The notes under the pieces: generated by a model | Seen by the model: the letters and a program-made list of their open reading frames with translations, nothing else | What the model was told of the DNA's origin: nothing | Database searches by the model: none | Position numbers and translations under genes: made by a program | In this document: positions 56,801 through 64,000 of the stretch, in pieces | Position numbering within the stretch: the stretch's first letter is position 1 | Layout of the letters: each line of letters begins with the position of its first letter | Source: Eudorina sp. 2006-703-Eu-15 | Taxonomy: Eukaryota; Chlorophyta; Chlorophyceae; Chlamydomonadales; Volvocaceae | Direction of reading: 5' to 3' | DNA: 64,000 bases | NCBI GenBank assembly: GCA_003117195.1 | Contig: BDSI01000171.1 | Location: 152,717 to 216,716, forward strand

Positions 56801-59368
56801 TGGATCAGGCTTGACGCAGGACAGCACAGCCTCCAGCTGGGCCGCTGGGGCCAGGTTGGTCCAATGGGCCGAGAGACGATGAGCCAGTGACCCACATTGT
56901 ACGGCGTCCACCACCACGGGCTGACCCAAAACTGAAGTGATGCGTTGCTGCGCGGCGGTTGCGTTCTGCCAAGTTTCCCTAGGCTGTTCGCACACCAGCA
57001 TGTACGCCGGCGCACGCCGCTGTATGCGCTGCATGGTCTGCACAACCCGTAGTAATTCATCAGTGACGCTCTGACCTGGAGCCAGGGAACCCGGCTCCTT
57101 TCCCACATCGTGCCAGCACCAGCTCGCAAAGACAAACCACTGAGAACCGTCACAGGCTCCTGCGGAAAGCAAGGCCTGCTCATCGATCGTGCAAAGATCT
57201 GAGGGCAAGTCGATCCAGACTCTTTTATATGCCTCAGGGGACAGCAACTTGGGAAATTCGGCACTTAACTTGTCCAAGCGCGCCGACACAACACTGACAG
57301 CGGAAGGATTAGACTCTGAACAAATATACCGGTCAACCTTGAAACCCGCACGCAAGCAGGACTCAAGACCGGCGCACATGCCACCCAGGGGCTCGAAAAC
57401 AGTGATCCCGTGACCCAACGCACGAGTGAAAAACGCACGAGTTGAGGGTGCAACGTGAGAAGATGCGAAAAGCTCTGGATTCTTCTGGGACGCTTGCCGT
57501 ACTGCATGAACGGCCCGTTCGCGAGCCCTTTCCCACCCCCTTCTCTCAGGCTCAGGCCCCTCGCTGGGCGGGTGGTCCACAAAGTCAGACGGCAGGCCCA
57601 AATTGCCAGGCAAAAGTAAATCTTGTGAAAAACAGAAATCATCAGAGAACGGGGCAAGAGGGATGTTAGATGCCAACGCAAGGGAGGTCAGGGCGCAGTC
57701 CTGCCGGGCATAGGACAGCGCAGCTGTCACTTGGAGAACACGGGCAGGCGCGTCCTCGAGGAGGAGCTCGTCCATCCGGGCACCTGTATTGTCCGCACTT
57801 GACGCCTGAGGATGACGGGACAACATGTCAGCATTCTGATGTTTGACACCAGGGCGATGCACTACCTCAAAGTCATATTCCTGCATGACCAGGGCGAACC
57901 GCGCGTACTGCCCCGTGAGCCCATCCGAACTCATCAAGTACGTCAGAGGTTGGTGATCAGTCACTAGCCGAAACTTAGGACCACCCAACAAGTGATGACG
58001 AAACATTTTCACAGCCCACACTGCTGCTAGCATCTCCCCCTTGTAACTGCTGTAGTTGCGTTCATGCTTGTTCAAGGACCGGCTGATGCAAGCGCACATG
58101 TACTCGTTCCCCTCCTCATCCAACTGTCCGAGTACGGCACCTATACCACGGTTAGAGAAATCCGTGTGTAACACGAGCGGCTTTGAGTAATCAACCTGTC
58201 GCAAGATCAGCCCGTCATTCTGAAAGACAGCCTTGATAGCTGCAAACGCGGCTTCCTGCGCAGGCCCCCAAACCCAGGGCTGGTCCTTCTTGAGCAGAAC
58301 AGTCAGATCAACAGTGAGCTGACTCATGTTTGGAATATAGCACCGGTAGTAGTTGATAAAACCCAAGTGTGCACGCAGTTCGGAAACGTTCTTGGGCGCG
58401 GGCATGGACAAGATCGCCGCCACCTTGGCGTGGTGGGGGCTAATCCCTTGCGCACTGAGGTTATGACCCAAATACTCGATAACATCCGCGCCAAAGATGG
58501 ACTTGTCAGGGTGCGCACGTAACCCACACGAGTGCAGCATATCAAGGACAGCCGCCACATGCTTAACGTGCTCCTCTGGTGTGGCACTGAAGATAAGAAC
58601 GTCATCAATGTATGCTCTAGCGCAGTGGTCCAGGTCCGCCTTGGCGAGTTCGTAATCCATCACGCGTTGGAACTTGGCTGACGCGTTCTTCAGACCGTAC
58701 GGCATACGAGTGTACATCATTAGCTTGTTGCCAACCCAATACGCCGTTTTGGGCTGATCTCCTGCCGAGATAGGGATTTGCAGGAACCCCTGACGTAAGT
58801 CAAGCTTAGAAAACACTTGCGCACGCGCACACTGATGGAAGATGTCCTCTGGACGATGGAGGCCGTAGCGATCGGCCTTGGTGTGTTTATTGACTGGTCG
58901 GTAATCCTGAGCCATGCGATGATCCGTCCACATGCCCGTGTCTGGATCCTTCTTTGCCGCTATGACTGGGTTCACCGCGCAAATGGTTGGACCGTTATGC
59001 TCTACCACTATCCCCGCCTTGACCAACTCCGCCGTTTTCTGCACCACGACCTCCTTTTCCTTCGGCGAGTAGCGGCGTGGGGGCTGAACTATTGGTCGCT
59101 CAGTGTCAAGATCTAGCGTGAAAGGCCCCTGGCTCCCCTGATACCCAGGTAATTCCTCCATGCTGTATGCAAAGGCCTTGTCCTTGCGGGAGCGCACAAC
59201 TTCCCGGAGTTCGGACTTGGCTTTATCATCAAATGCACTACTGTTTCCCCATATCCACCCACCAGACTGGTCCTTCTCGTAGCGACTGTAGGACGCCGCC
59301 GATGAGTGCCCCTCCGGTGTGAAGGATCCCACGCTGGCAAACGACGAGGCGTGACCCGCGTGACCCAC
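53861..59368 (-). CDS. Pol polyprotein with C5-methyltransferase-like, PHD and Tudor-like domains (1835 codons)
   Basis: Copies and inserts the element. Reverse transcriptase about 85-345 with YIDDVLIFS (Asp255-Asp256). RNase H about 395-515 (Asp403, Glu445, Asp471). Residues about 650-970 resemble a C5-cytosine methyltransferase. Integrase about 1090-1320: His1099, His1104, Cys1134, Cys1137, then Asp1166, Asp1226, Glu1261, with the second acidic spacing of 35. A DVGDYVYF module is near 1387. PHD finger 1465-1509. Tudor-like segment about 1555-1605. The final 210 residues are of unknown nature. The frame is fully open. The true start is unclear: the frame opens after a TGA at about 59405, is -1 relative to the upstream ORF and overlaps it by 256 bp, so synthesis by -1 frameshifting or a lost base are both possible. 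The 59368 codon is GTG, not ATG. Confidence 0.92.
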   Translation of the reverse strand: MGHAGHASSFASVGSFTPEGHSSAASYSRYEKDQSGGWIWGNSSAFDDKAKSELREVVRSRKDKAFAYSMEELPGYQGSQGPFTLDLDTERPIVQPPRRYSPKEKEVVVQKTAELVKAGIVVEHNGPTICAVNPVIAAKKDPDTGMWTDHRMAQDYRPVNKHTKADRYGLHRPEDIFHQCARAQVFSKLDLRQGFLQIPISAGDQPKTAYWVGNKLMMYTRMPYGLKNASAKFQRVMDYELAKADLDHCARAYIDDVLIFSATPEEHVKHVAAVLDMLHSCGLRAHPDKSIFGADVIEYLGHNLSAQGISPHHAKVAAILSMPAPKNVSELRAHLGFINYYRCYIPNMSQLTVDLTVLLKKDQPWVWGPAQEAAFAAIKAVFQNDGLILRQVDYSKPLVLHTDFSNRGIGAVLGQLDEEGNEYMCACISRSLNKHERNYSSYKGEMLAAVWAVKMFRHHLLGGPKFRLVTDHQPLTYLMSSDGLTGQYARFALVMQEYDFEVVHRPGVKHQNADMLSRHPQASSADNTGARMDELLLEDAPARVLQVTAALSYARQDCALTSLALASNIPLAPFSDDFCFSQDLLLPGNLGLPSDFVDHPPSEGPEPERRGWERARERAVHAVRQASQKNPELFASSHVAPSTRAFFTRALGHGITVFEPLGGMCAGLESCLRAGFKVDRYICSESNPSAVSVVSARLDKLSAEFPKLLSPEAYKRVWIDLPSDLCTIDEQALLSAGACDGSQWFVFASWCWHDVGKEPGSLAPGQSVTDELLRVVQTMQRIQRRAPAYMLVCEQPRETWQNATAAQQRITSVLGQPVVVDAVQCGSLAHRLSAHWTNLAPAAQLEAVLSCVKPDPTVVLQNVLSPGRVTSVSTAVEQAGLYSRNQVGKPIVVAPSLSRPSLRALAEVVEDESSPYEGSLSIVECEKIMGYLPGVTEAPDVSEADRRVILGLAPDATLTLSVLSICRVLSNTSSHDVAAACTGISSAPQPVHGLAYSLCSVESFFPWSEVFAAASRAEAEESSGAAGRCPDIWEDEPSIFFIGNGAHMPGLPPEEQRRVSRRARSYRMQGGVLYRVFNDSRARVVPKPPDRVELVKRTHEETGHFGVRRTMALLLTQHWWHGMHRDVSSIVRHCSHCDRVNSSFASGPPTLHPLPVQGLFYRWGVDLCGPLPRTTQGNTYVMICVEHFSKYAVFIPLPDKEAVHTSSAFLSQILARYGACAEICTDGGGEWKGQFAQLMLDSLIDHRQTSPNHPQANGLAERVVQTCKRALRRMARQRADGQQWDELLPYVMLGYNCSKHKATGFSPYLLLHGVEPTIPPAIKPRFDGNISFDDVETAAASLVSRGQAMRQRMSIAGDNLLIAQHRDSLRYASLRGGGYHPKIRQFDVGDYVYFRNTTSRTTLDPAAQPTILRVAEVRPSGVIILEGYDGKFLKGHVKDCAPCHLPIRDEVVDPRLARPDATLSCQVCHLPTGEEWMLLCDGCGKGWHTYCLKPPLTVIPPGTWVCPDCVDRGITPEQIDANPVHPQTKGTASTSLPLRPKTPQVLASLQGARVVRVSTSPESNSTKGGVATYVGRQGRQHVFEVLYDDGELEQVDTNRLRAMLAPKAARPKRAVQAAAVTAASPDEWSIQACADVAVALATAMPGDHPIEKVALLARAWETSAIEQPLIPPDHVASLTGSINLQLVGEVVCPWAVQPAVQVALVSHGVRVLKGKLGDVRDPLSPAFYKSVEEQVSSIESVFLSVAGAPLDLAIPAALKYAKSFVIARVPLHYVSAADELRMRWLKSLQRQGRLLMLRCPLKDATDQFFMWLIVFATPVIKQLIVKDSGLVEDLL
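53864..54499 (-). other. C-terminal domain of pol, unrecognised
   Basis: Residues about 1624-1835. Contains alternating hydrophobic strands and helices (for example KSFVIARVPLHYV and QFFMWLIVFATPVI). I cannot match it to a known fold. It is the part duplicated in the palindrome. Possible roles are a host-factor tether or a second enzyme-like fold. Confidence 0.5.
54557..54703 (-). other. Tudor-like segment in pol
   Basis: Residues about 1556-1604. The pattern GGVATYVGRQG, then FEVLYDDGELEQVD, resembles Tudor/PWWP-type barrels that read histone methyl marks, with a YDDG turn. The match is by pattern only. Confidence 0.45.
54842..54976 (-). other. PHD finger in pol
   Basis: Residues 1465-1509 with all eight zinc ligands in C4HC3 order: Cys1465, Cys1468, Cys1480, Cys1483, His1488, Cys1491, Cys1506, Cys1509. 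The conserved Trp two before the last Cys pair is present (TWVCPDC), as is LLCDGCGKGWH. PHD fingers bind histone H3 tails; which state this one reads cannot be told. It follows integrase, the place occupied by a chromodomain in chromoviruses. Confidence 0.9.
56459..57421 (-). other. C5-cytosine-methyltransferase-like domain in pol
   Basis: Residues about 650-970. Motif I-like: TVFEPLGGMCAGLES (656-670), followed by an acidic SES end to the next strand. Motif IV-like: FVFASWCWHDVG (745-756). Motif VI-like: MLVCEQPRE. Motif VIII-like: GSLAHRLSAHWTNL (827-840). Motif IX/X-like: CEKIMGYLPG near 925-934 and RRVILGLA near 946-953. The order is the same as in C5-methyltransferases. The usual Pro-Cys-Gln and Glu-Asn-Val are changed, so catalysis is doubtful. 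Assignment rests on motif order, not on an alignment. Confidence 0.7.
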
Positions 59369-61389
59369 TGATTGTAGTCCTCCATGTCCGTCATGGCCAG
59401 CGGATCAAAGCCAAATTCGACGTAGGAGGGAGACGGTCCAAGGGCACCGGGCTGACCCGATGCCACACAGCTTGCCTGCAACCCAGTCGTCAGGCGAACG
59501 AGGTCTCCATCCAGCACTGCGCCCTGCATGGCACCCACCCCTGCCGCAAGCGTGAACAGGAGGGACACCACGAGCATGAAAGACGCACAATGAAGCCAGG
59601 TCCTTGGCGGCGAAGCAGGGTAGATCACGCGGCCGCCCACTGACACTTGTGGGCGCTTTCGTTTGCCTGCCCGATTCCTGCGGGCATACTGCACCCGCTG
59701 CCCGTGACGGGGAGCTGAAGCGACACAAGCAAGGGCGACAACGGAATCCACCACCTGCAAAGCCGGCCGACATACACGGGCGTGACACATTTGCGGTACC
59801 ATCGTGACGATAGACATGAGAGCCGAGTACAGCATCATGACGAGTGCCGTCCAGCTCCGAGCGGGCCCTTGACTTCTTGGCGTCTGCGTACGCCCGCCCT
59901 GCGGCTCCGCGTTGGCCTGCGGCTCCGACTTGTCTTGAGGCTCCAACCTGACCTGCGACCCTTGCATAGGCTGGGCTTGCGGCTCCGCCTTGAATTGCGG
60001 CTCCACCTCAGCGTGCGGCCCCACCCTGACCTGCGGCTCTTGCATGGGCTGGGCCTGCGGCTCTTGCATGGGCTGGGCAGGCCTGTTGTCGTCAGCGGAC
60101 GCTCCCCCCCCCAGCTCCTCCGACGGGGTTGGAGAGATGGGAAGTACGGCGCTGACGCAAGCTACCGCGAATGAGCCCTTGGTCCGTGGGGGACCGGCTG
60201 GGAAGGGCTTCATTGGGAGAGTGACACTGTAATCCGGGCGCTCAATGAAGTTTGGCAGGAAGGAGAGTTGCGGGGTTGGGTATGACTCGAGCGCATCCCC
60301 CAGCAGTTTGCACTGCTCGTTGCCCACAAGCAGCTGAAACAAGTCAGGCGCAACATCGGCCACCAGCGTCTGAGTCAGCGGCACTTGGGTCTCGTGCGGT
60401 GTGCCGGGCAGCAAGACAAATGATACCCCATCTAGGTCGAGCTCGCCCCGCACGGTGCACCCCTGCTCTAGCGAGGTGGAGAGGCGAGTGCTGGTTGGCC
60501 GAATGCTCAGCCCGTGCTGCTTGGCAACACTGGTTGGCATGATGTTCGGCGTGGCTGCCTTATCCCGCAGGGTAATCACAGAGACGCTGCGTCCGTCGAG
60601 AGCTACAGCGCAGGCCCCTGCCGGGTAATAATACAGCCCTTTGGGACGGCGCAAGTAGCTGGCTGCCTGGGGGTTGGTGCTGAGTGCGCGCTCCCGCTCA
60701 GACGGCGTCATGCTGCACAGCGTACGCGGCGGCTCACCTTTTGCACCGTACACGGCGTAACTGAACCCGTGGCCCTCGTGTTGCTGCGGCGCGCCGTGGT
60801 TGGCGAGCAGGCCGCGGCTAGTTGTCACCGCGGCGACCGGTTCCGCGCGTGAACTTGGCTCCTGCGTGACAGGCGCCTCCACTTGCGGCGGCTGCGAACT
60901 CGGCCCAGCAACCTGCTCCGGAGGGGCGCTCGCGCGGCTGGCTAGCCCCTGGAACACGCGGCGAATCGGCATGTCCAGAAGCTGGCCAAAGAAGAGGTCG
61001 TCCGCGCGAGAAAGCTCCATGGACGGTGGCCTTCCGATGCGTGTGGCAGCGGGCTTGGCGCTCTGCTCACGCGTTACTGGCGGCGGTGGGTAGGCAGAGA
61101 CGTTCAGCGGCTTGGGTTGGAAAGACAGTGGCACGCTCTGCGGGGACGTGGTGGCCAACGCCTTGTGCGTGGCCGTAGTGCACGGAGCTGCACCCAGAAG
61201 CCCGGCTACCATCCCGTTGTCCCTGTCGTCCCCATCCTCCATCCCATTGTACCCGCTCACTGCAAGGCTGAAGCAGACGGGCTTGTCGTCGTCCTCCTCG
61301 CCGAAGTCATCCTCCACGACGGCCGCCGCCATCCGGGCGGGCCGGACGGCCCGGTTCTGCTCGAAGGCGATCTGCAGGACTGGGCTCAT
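59113..61389 (-). CDS. Protease-like and membrane-segment ORF of the gypsy element (758 codons)
   Basis: The open frame continues upstream of the first ATG into a canonical zinc knuckle, C-x2-C-x4-H-x4-C (61432-61473), so it is the end of gag plus the protease region. Residues about 260-378 have the shape of a retropepsin (hydrophobic strand, then SVAKQHGL, later LLVGNEQCKLLG), but the catalytic Asp-Thr/Ser-Gly reads Asp-Lys-Ala (Asp276). Residues 435-500 are a Gln/Pro-rich repeat (EPQAQPMQ). Two hydrophobic stretches follow, about 513-534 and 598-622, long enough to span a membrane, separated by a basic region. This is not part of ordinary Ty3/gypsy polyproteins. The last 256 bp overlap the pol frame. 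Confidence 0.75.
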   Translation of the reverse strand: MSPVLQIAFEQNRAVRPARMAAAVVEDDFGEEDDDKPVCFSLAVSGYNGMEDGDDRDNGMVAGLLGAAPCTTATHKALATTSPQSVPLSFQPKPLNVSAYPPPPVTREQSAKPAATRIGRPPSMELSRADDLFFGQLLDMPIRRVFQGLASRASAPPEQVAGPSSQPPQVEAPVTQEPSSRAEPVAAVTTSRGLLANHGAPQQHEGHGFSYAVYGAKGEPPRTLCSMTPSERERALSTNPQAASYLRRPKGLYYYPAGACAVALDGRSVSVITLRDKAATPNIMPTSVAKQHGLSIRPTSTRLSTSLEQGCTVRGELDLDGVSFVLLPGTPHETQVPLTQTLVADVAPDLFQLLVGNEQCKLLGDALESYPTPQLSFLPNFIERPDYSVTLPMKPFPAGPPRTKGSFAVACVSAVLPISPTPSEELGGGASADDNRPAQPMQEPQAQPMQEPQVRVGPHAEVEPQFKAEPQAQPMQGSQVRLEPQDKSEPQANAEPQGGRTQTPRSQGPARSWTALVMMLYSALMSIVTMVPQMCHARVCRPALQVVDSVVALACVASAPRHGQRVQYARRNRAGKRKRPQVSVGGRVIYPASPPRTWLHCASFMLVVSLLFTLAAGVGAMQGAVLDGDLVRLTTGLQASCVASGQPGALGPSPSYVEFGFDPLAMTDMEDYNQWVTRVTPRRLPAWDPSHRRGTHRRRPTVATRRTSLVGGYGETVVHLMIKPSPNSGKLCAPARTRPLHTAWRNYLGIRGARGLSR

Positions 61390-63478
61390 GGGGCGGAAGC
61401 CTGGCGGGGCAAGGTGGGGGTGCTTGATAAAGCACCTGTCCTCGGCGTGCCCTCTCCGGCGGCAGTAGTTGCAAGACGTGGTATCCCGATCCTCCCTCTG
61501 CTCCCTGTCATTCTGCGATGCCCTGCCACCCCGTGCTGCGCCAGCGCTGGGCCCCGCTCCCGAGCTGGAGCCACCTCCCGACGCTCGTCCCCCGGCTCAC
61601 CGCCTTTCTTGGGCTTGCTCGCGCCGCCTGATCCTGCCCCACCGGATCCCTGCGCACTTGACGACAGGGCGGCCACCAGCTGCTGAACGAGGCTTGCAGT
61701 GGGGTCTGCCGTCATCATGGCGGTCTTGGGCGCGTTGAGCCTGCAGTTCTCGGTCGTATGGGACGTGTTGTACCCGTGGTTCTTGCACAAGTACAGCGTC
61801 TTGGGCTTGAGCGCCGGCGAGCTGTCAGCGGAGCGGCCGCCTTCTTGGGCTTGTCGGGCGCCTTGGCGCTGGTGGTGCTCGTGGACGGACCAGTCTCGGA
61901 GAGCATGTTGTTCCAGACCCTCTGGGCGAGATCCGCGAAGTTAGCCATGTGCGCATACCACTGGGAACGCCCTATCTTGAAGACCTCCCCGCGAATCAGC
62001 GCATGCAATCCCGGATCCAACCCATCACGAACTTCTCAGCCAGCTGCTGCTGGCTGACCCTGGCGGCGAGGCGCCCGTGCAAACCCAACAGTTCTTGGTA
62101 GAAGTCTGAAGGCTTGCGGGTGCCCTGCTTGGCCGCCTTGAACGCCTGATAGTCGAGCTCCTCCTGCTCCAGCTTGAAGTGCTCCTTCAGGCAGTGCTCG
62201 TAGTAATCCAACAGGTCGTGAGCGGTGAGCACGTCGATCCCGGCGGCGGCGCCCCTGCCCCTCCCACTCCCTGTGGCAGTACGGCCCTTTCCACGCGGCT
62301 GCATCCGCGAGGAAGGTGGGCTCCTTGGTGAGCCACCACCGAGAGAACTCGGTGTCAGACTCTGGGGCGTTCTTGATAACCCCGTACAGCGTGGCCACTG
62401 ACACCTGGCCTGCGCTCTCTTTTGCTCTATGTCTAGCAAGGCCACATTGCGGAAGTCCCTGATGAACTTCTTCAATGTGCCGACCCGGAAATCGAAGGTC
62501 GGATATGAGCTGCTCATGGAGTCGAAGTGCTGATAGTAATCGGTTAGGACCGGACGAGATCTAGGCAAGTTAAGGTGCGAAACCAAGCGAGTCCAGACAG
62601 CTCTGTAAGACCGTACGGGTGATACCGTCGCAGTGCCTACGGAGCCGGACGGGTCGGCAAATCGCTCAAGAGTTGGGACCGGATTGCCCGCTGGGGGTAA
62701 CCCGTTCCCGACCCCTTCAGACTCCGGGGAAGGCTCGTGACCCTGCGCACTGCCCTGCCCAGATGAGCTAACCGTTGCCCGTCTAGAAACCCTCTCAGCT
62801 GCCCTACTTACTTCAGCTACGTCCCGGGCCTGGTTGGACCTGAGTTGCGCCGAAGTCGCTGATCTAGCAGGCTGTCTACGAAGTTGAGAGGAGGACGGGG
62901 CGGGCTCCACCTTGCGTTACAAGGAAGAGACGTCGCACCGCACACTTCCAACCCGTAGTCAGCCCTGCATGGGCGCCCACTCAAGTCAAACGTTGGCACC
63001 ACGATGAACTGGCCGTTGTCACTGGTGACGGCGCGGCGATCTATCGTTGGCGGCACAGCGTCGGCGTTGACCAGCACCAGAGCGAGTCGCATAGATGCGT
63101 AGCGGATCCCCCTGTCGCTCTGGCAGCAACGTGATGCCGTGGAGGGCCTCTGCCAGAGGAACTCCGGGATGACGGGTCCACCGTTGGCAAGAGAGGACGG
63201 ATCGGAGCCGGTGGCGGCGGAGCGACGACTTGAAGTATACGCTCCGTAGCCTCGGACAGCCGCAGGAGCGTGGAAGTTAAGGCGTCGTCGTGACGTCTCC
63301 GGCCTTCCCGCTCGTTGTCAAAACGACCGTGCGGGCTGCGACTCCGGTCGCGGCTCCGGTCTTCACGTCGCCGATGGTCGTCACGCGCGATGGTCGTCAC
63401 GCCGATGGTCGTCACGCGATGGCCGTCACGCCCTTCGGTACGGTGACGAGGAGACCCTAGCGAGCTCCGGATAATCAC
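61386..63478 (-). pseudogene. Gag region of the gypsy element, broken by frameshifts
   Basis: Gag-like pieces read in turn from different frames: an Arg/Ser-rich N-terminus (63041-63478), 62817-63092, 61996-62910 with a capsid-like helical part (DYYEHCLKEHFKLEQEE), an excursion in another frame at about 62300-62404, 61715-62020, and 61386-61790. The last carries a C-x2-H-x5-H-x4-C knuckle (61743-61787). At least four frame changes are needed to read it as one protein. The DNA near 63370-63430 is a tandem repeat of about 14 bp (gatggtcgtcacgc), prone to indels. Either the gag of this copy has decayed or the assembly has homopolymer/indel errors here. Confidence 0.7.
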
Positions 63479-63879
63479 GGTACCTACCGTGACGGCTCAC
63501 TGGGCAAAAAGAACAAGCAAGACTCAGGATCTGTGCGGCGTCCTAACGGTACGCCACCAGCGAAGACAAAGCAAAAGCAGACAAACAAACAGACAAAACA
63601 GCAAATATCCTTGTGACTTGTTAGCCACAGGAGCGCACCCTAGGTAGCTGCCTAAAGTGTGCGAAATGTTACACAATGGTACTTCGTGCGCTGCACGGAA
63701 AGCGGCCGGCGTAACCAACCGAGACGAACGTTCAAACAGAGAAAATACAGATTTTGTTGCGTGGCACGCGCGTACTAAGCACGCTTGGCGCCCGCTCTTG
63801 CACCTATTGAGTTGGCCCGCGCGTCGCAGGCCCCGACCGCCAGACAGAACAACGCACTTCACCGCTTTTCGGCTGGGAT
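63479..63879 (-). other. 5' leader of the gypsy element with an unusual primer-site region
   Basis: About 400 bp of untranslated leader. The bases next to the 5' LTR read ATCCCAGCCGAAAAGCGG on the minus strand; no TGG occurs at the expected place. Fourteen of these bases (TCCCAGCCGAAAAG) also lie at the centre of the palindrome. Confidence 0.6.
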
Positions 63880-64000
63880 TGTGACGGCTTGACGTAAGGC
63901 TTCTGAATAACCTGCAGCAGAATCGGAATGGGACTCGAAGACACTCCACGTGTGCTCGAGCCTTTTCCCTGCGCAGATCTCAGGCGCCTGCCTTCCGTCC
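63880..64000 (-). repeat. 5' LTR of the gypsy-methyltransferase element, cut by the window end
   Basis: The first 121 bp on the plus strand match 53059-53178 with one extra G near 63990. The rest of the LTR, and any target duplication, lie outside the window. Confidence 0.92.

Larger units (their letters stand above)
53059..64000 (-). mobile_element. Ty3/gypsy-like LTR retrotransposon carrying methyltransferase-like and PHD domains
   Basis: LTRs are 53059-53790 and 63880 to beyond the window; the internal region is 53791-63879 (10.1 kb). Order on the minus strand: leader, gag region in several frames (63478-61386) with two zinc knuckles, ORF with a protease-like region and two hydrophobic segments (61389-59113), pol ORF (59368-53861), purine tract, 3' LTR. 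Pol order is reverse transcriptase, RNase H, methyltransferase-like, integrase, PHD, Tudor-like, unknown domain. Reverse transcriptase before integrase places it with Ty3/gypsy. The sequence next to the 5' LTR (ATCCCAGCCGAAAAGCGG) does not begin TGG, so the primer is unclear. Confidence 0.92.

Noticed and set aside
59113..61389. Envelope gene
   Set aside because: Two hydrophobic stretches exist but no signal peptide, fusion peptide or surface domain; the ORF lies before pol, not after it.

Overview
This looks like nuclear DNA of a green alga of the Chlamydomonadales (Volvox/Chlamydomonas group). The evidence is high GC, genes of many short GT-AG exons, long alanine and glutamine homopolymers, long TG/CA microsatellites, and a TKL receptor-like kinase of a kind expanded in these algae. 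No bacterial-style operon, rRNA or CRISPR is visible. The species cannot be fixed from the sequence alone.

Host genes. (1) 976-3483 (+) is a calcineurin-like metallophosphoesterase whose first exon(s) are not resolved; its first visible intron is GC-AG. (2) 11541-21998 (-) is receptor-like kinase copy A. A 16-exon model keeps phase at every junction and gives 1091 residues: signal peptide, N-glycosylated ectodomain, one membrane helix, TKL kinase domain, Ala/Gln-rich tail. (3) 32844-43755 (-) is paralogue B. It retains exons 3-16, but the signal-peptide exons are not in the window. A and B lie in a direct segmental duplication (about 8.2-19.85 kb and 30.6-43.86 kb). The two copies have acquired new C-terminal stop codons by different routes: a fold-back palindrome in A and a miniature LTR retrotransposon (TRIM) in B.

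Mobile DNA in copy B and beyond. B contains the TRIM (32504-32855, TSD AGCAG), a SINE-like insertion with a perfect 10-bp TSD (37801-38175), and a deleted chromodomain gypsy element (38664-40887). To the right is a nest: a LINE remnant (about 44.0-50.15 kb) split by a 4436-bp DNA transposon (44443-48878, 3-bp TSD ACG, subterminal repeats), followed by a direct-repeat pair around an AT-rich block.

The most unusual part is 51750-64000. A Ty3/gypsy-like element on the minus strand (732-bp LTRs, 5' LTR cut by the window end) has an intact 1835-codon pol ORF. Between RNase H and integrase it carries a C5-cytosine-methyltransferase-like domain. After integrase come a complete C4HC3 PHD finger, a Tudor-like segment and a C-terminal domain I do not recognise. 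The preceding ORF has a degenerate protease-like region and two hydrophobic segments, and gag is broken by frameshifts. The 3' end of the element forms a 2.6-kb palindrome with a second inverted copy (51750-54351, 10-bp centre).

The rest (3.5-11.5 kb, 22-32.5 kb) is repeat-rich intergenic DNA without a convincing gene. It contains a 268-bp inverted repeat pair and several microsatellites.
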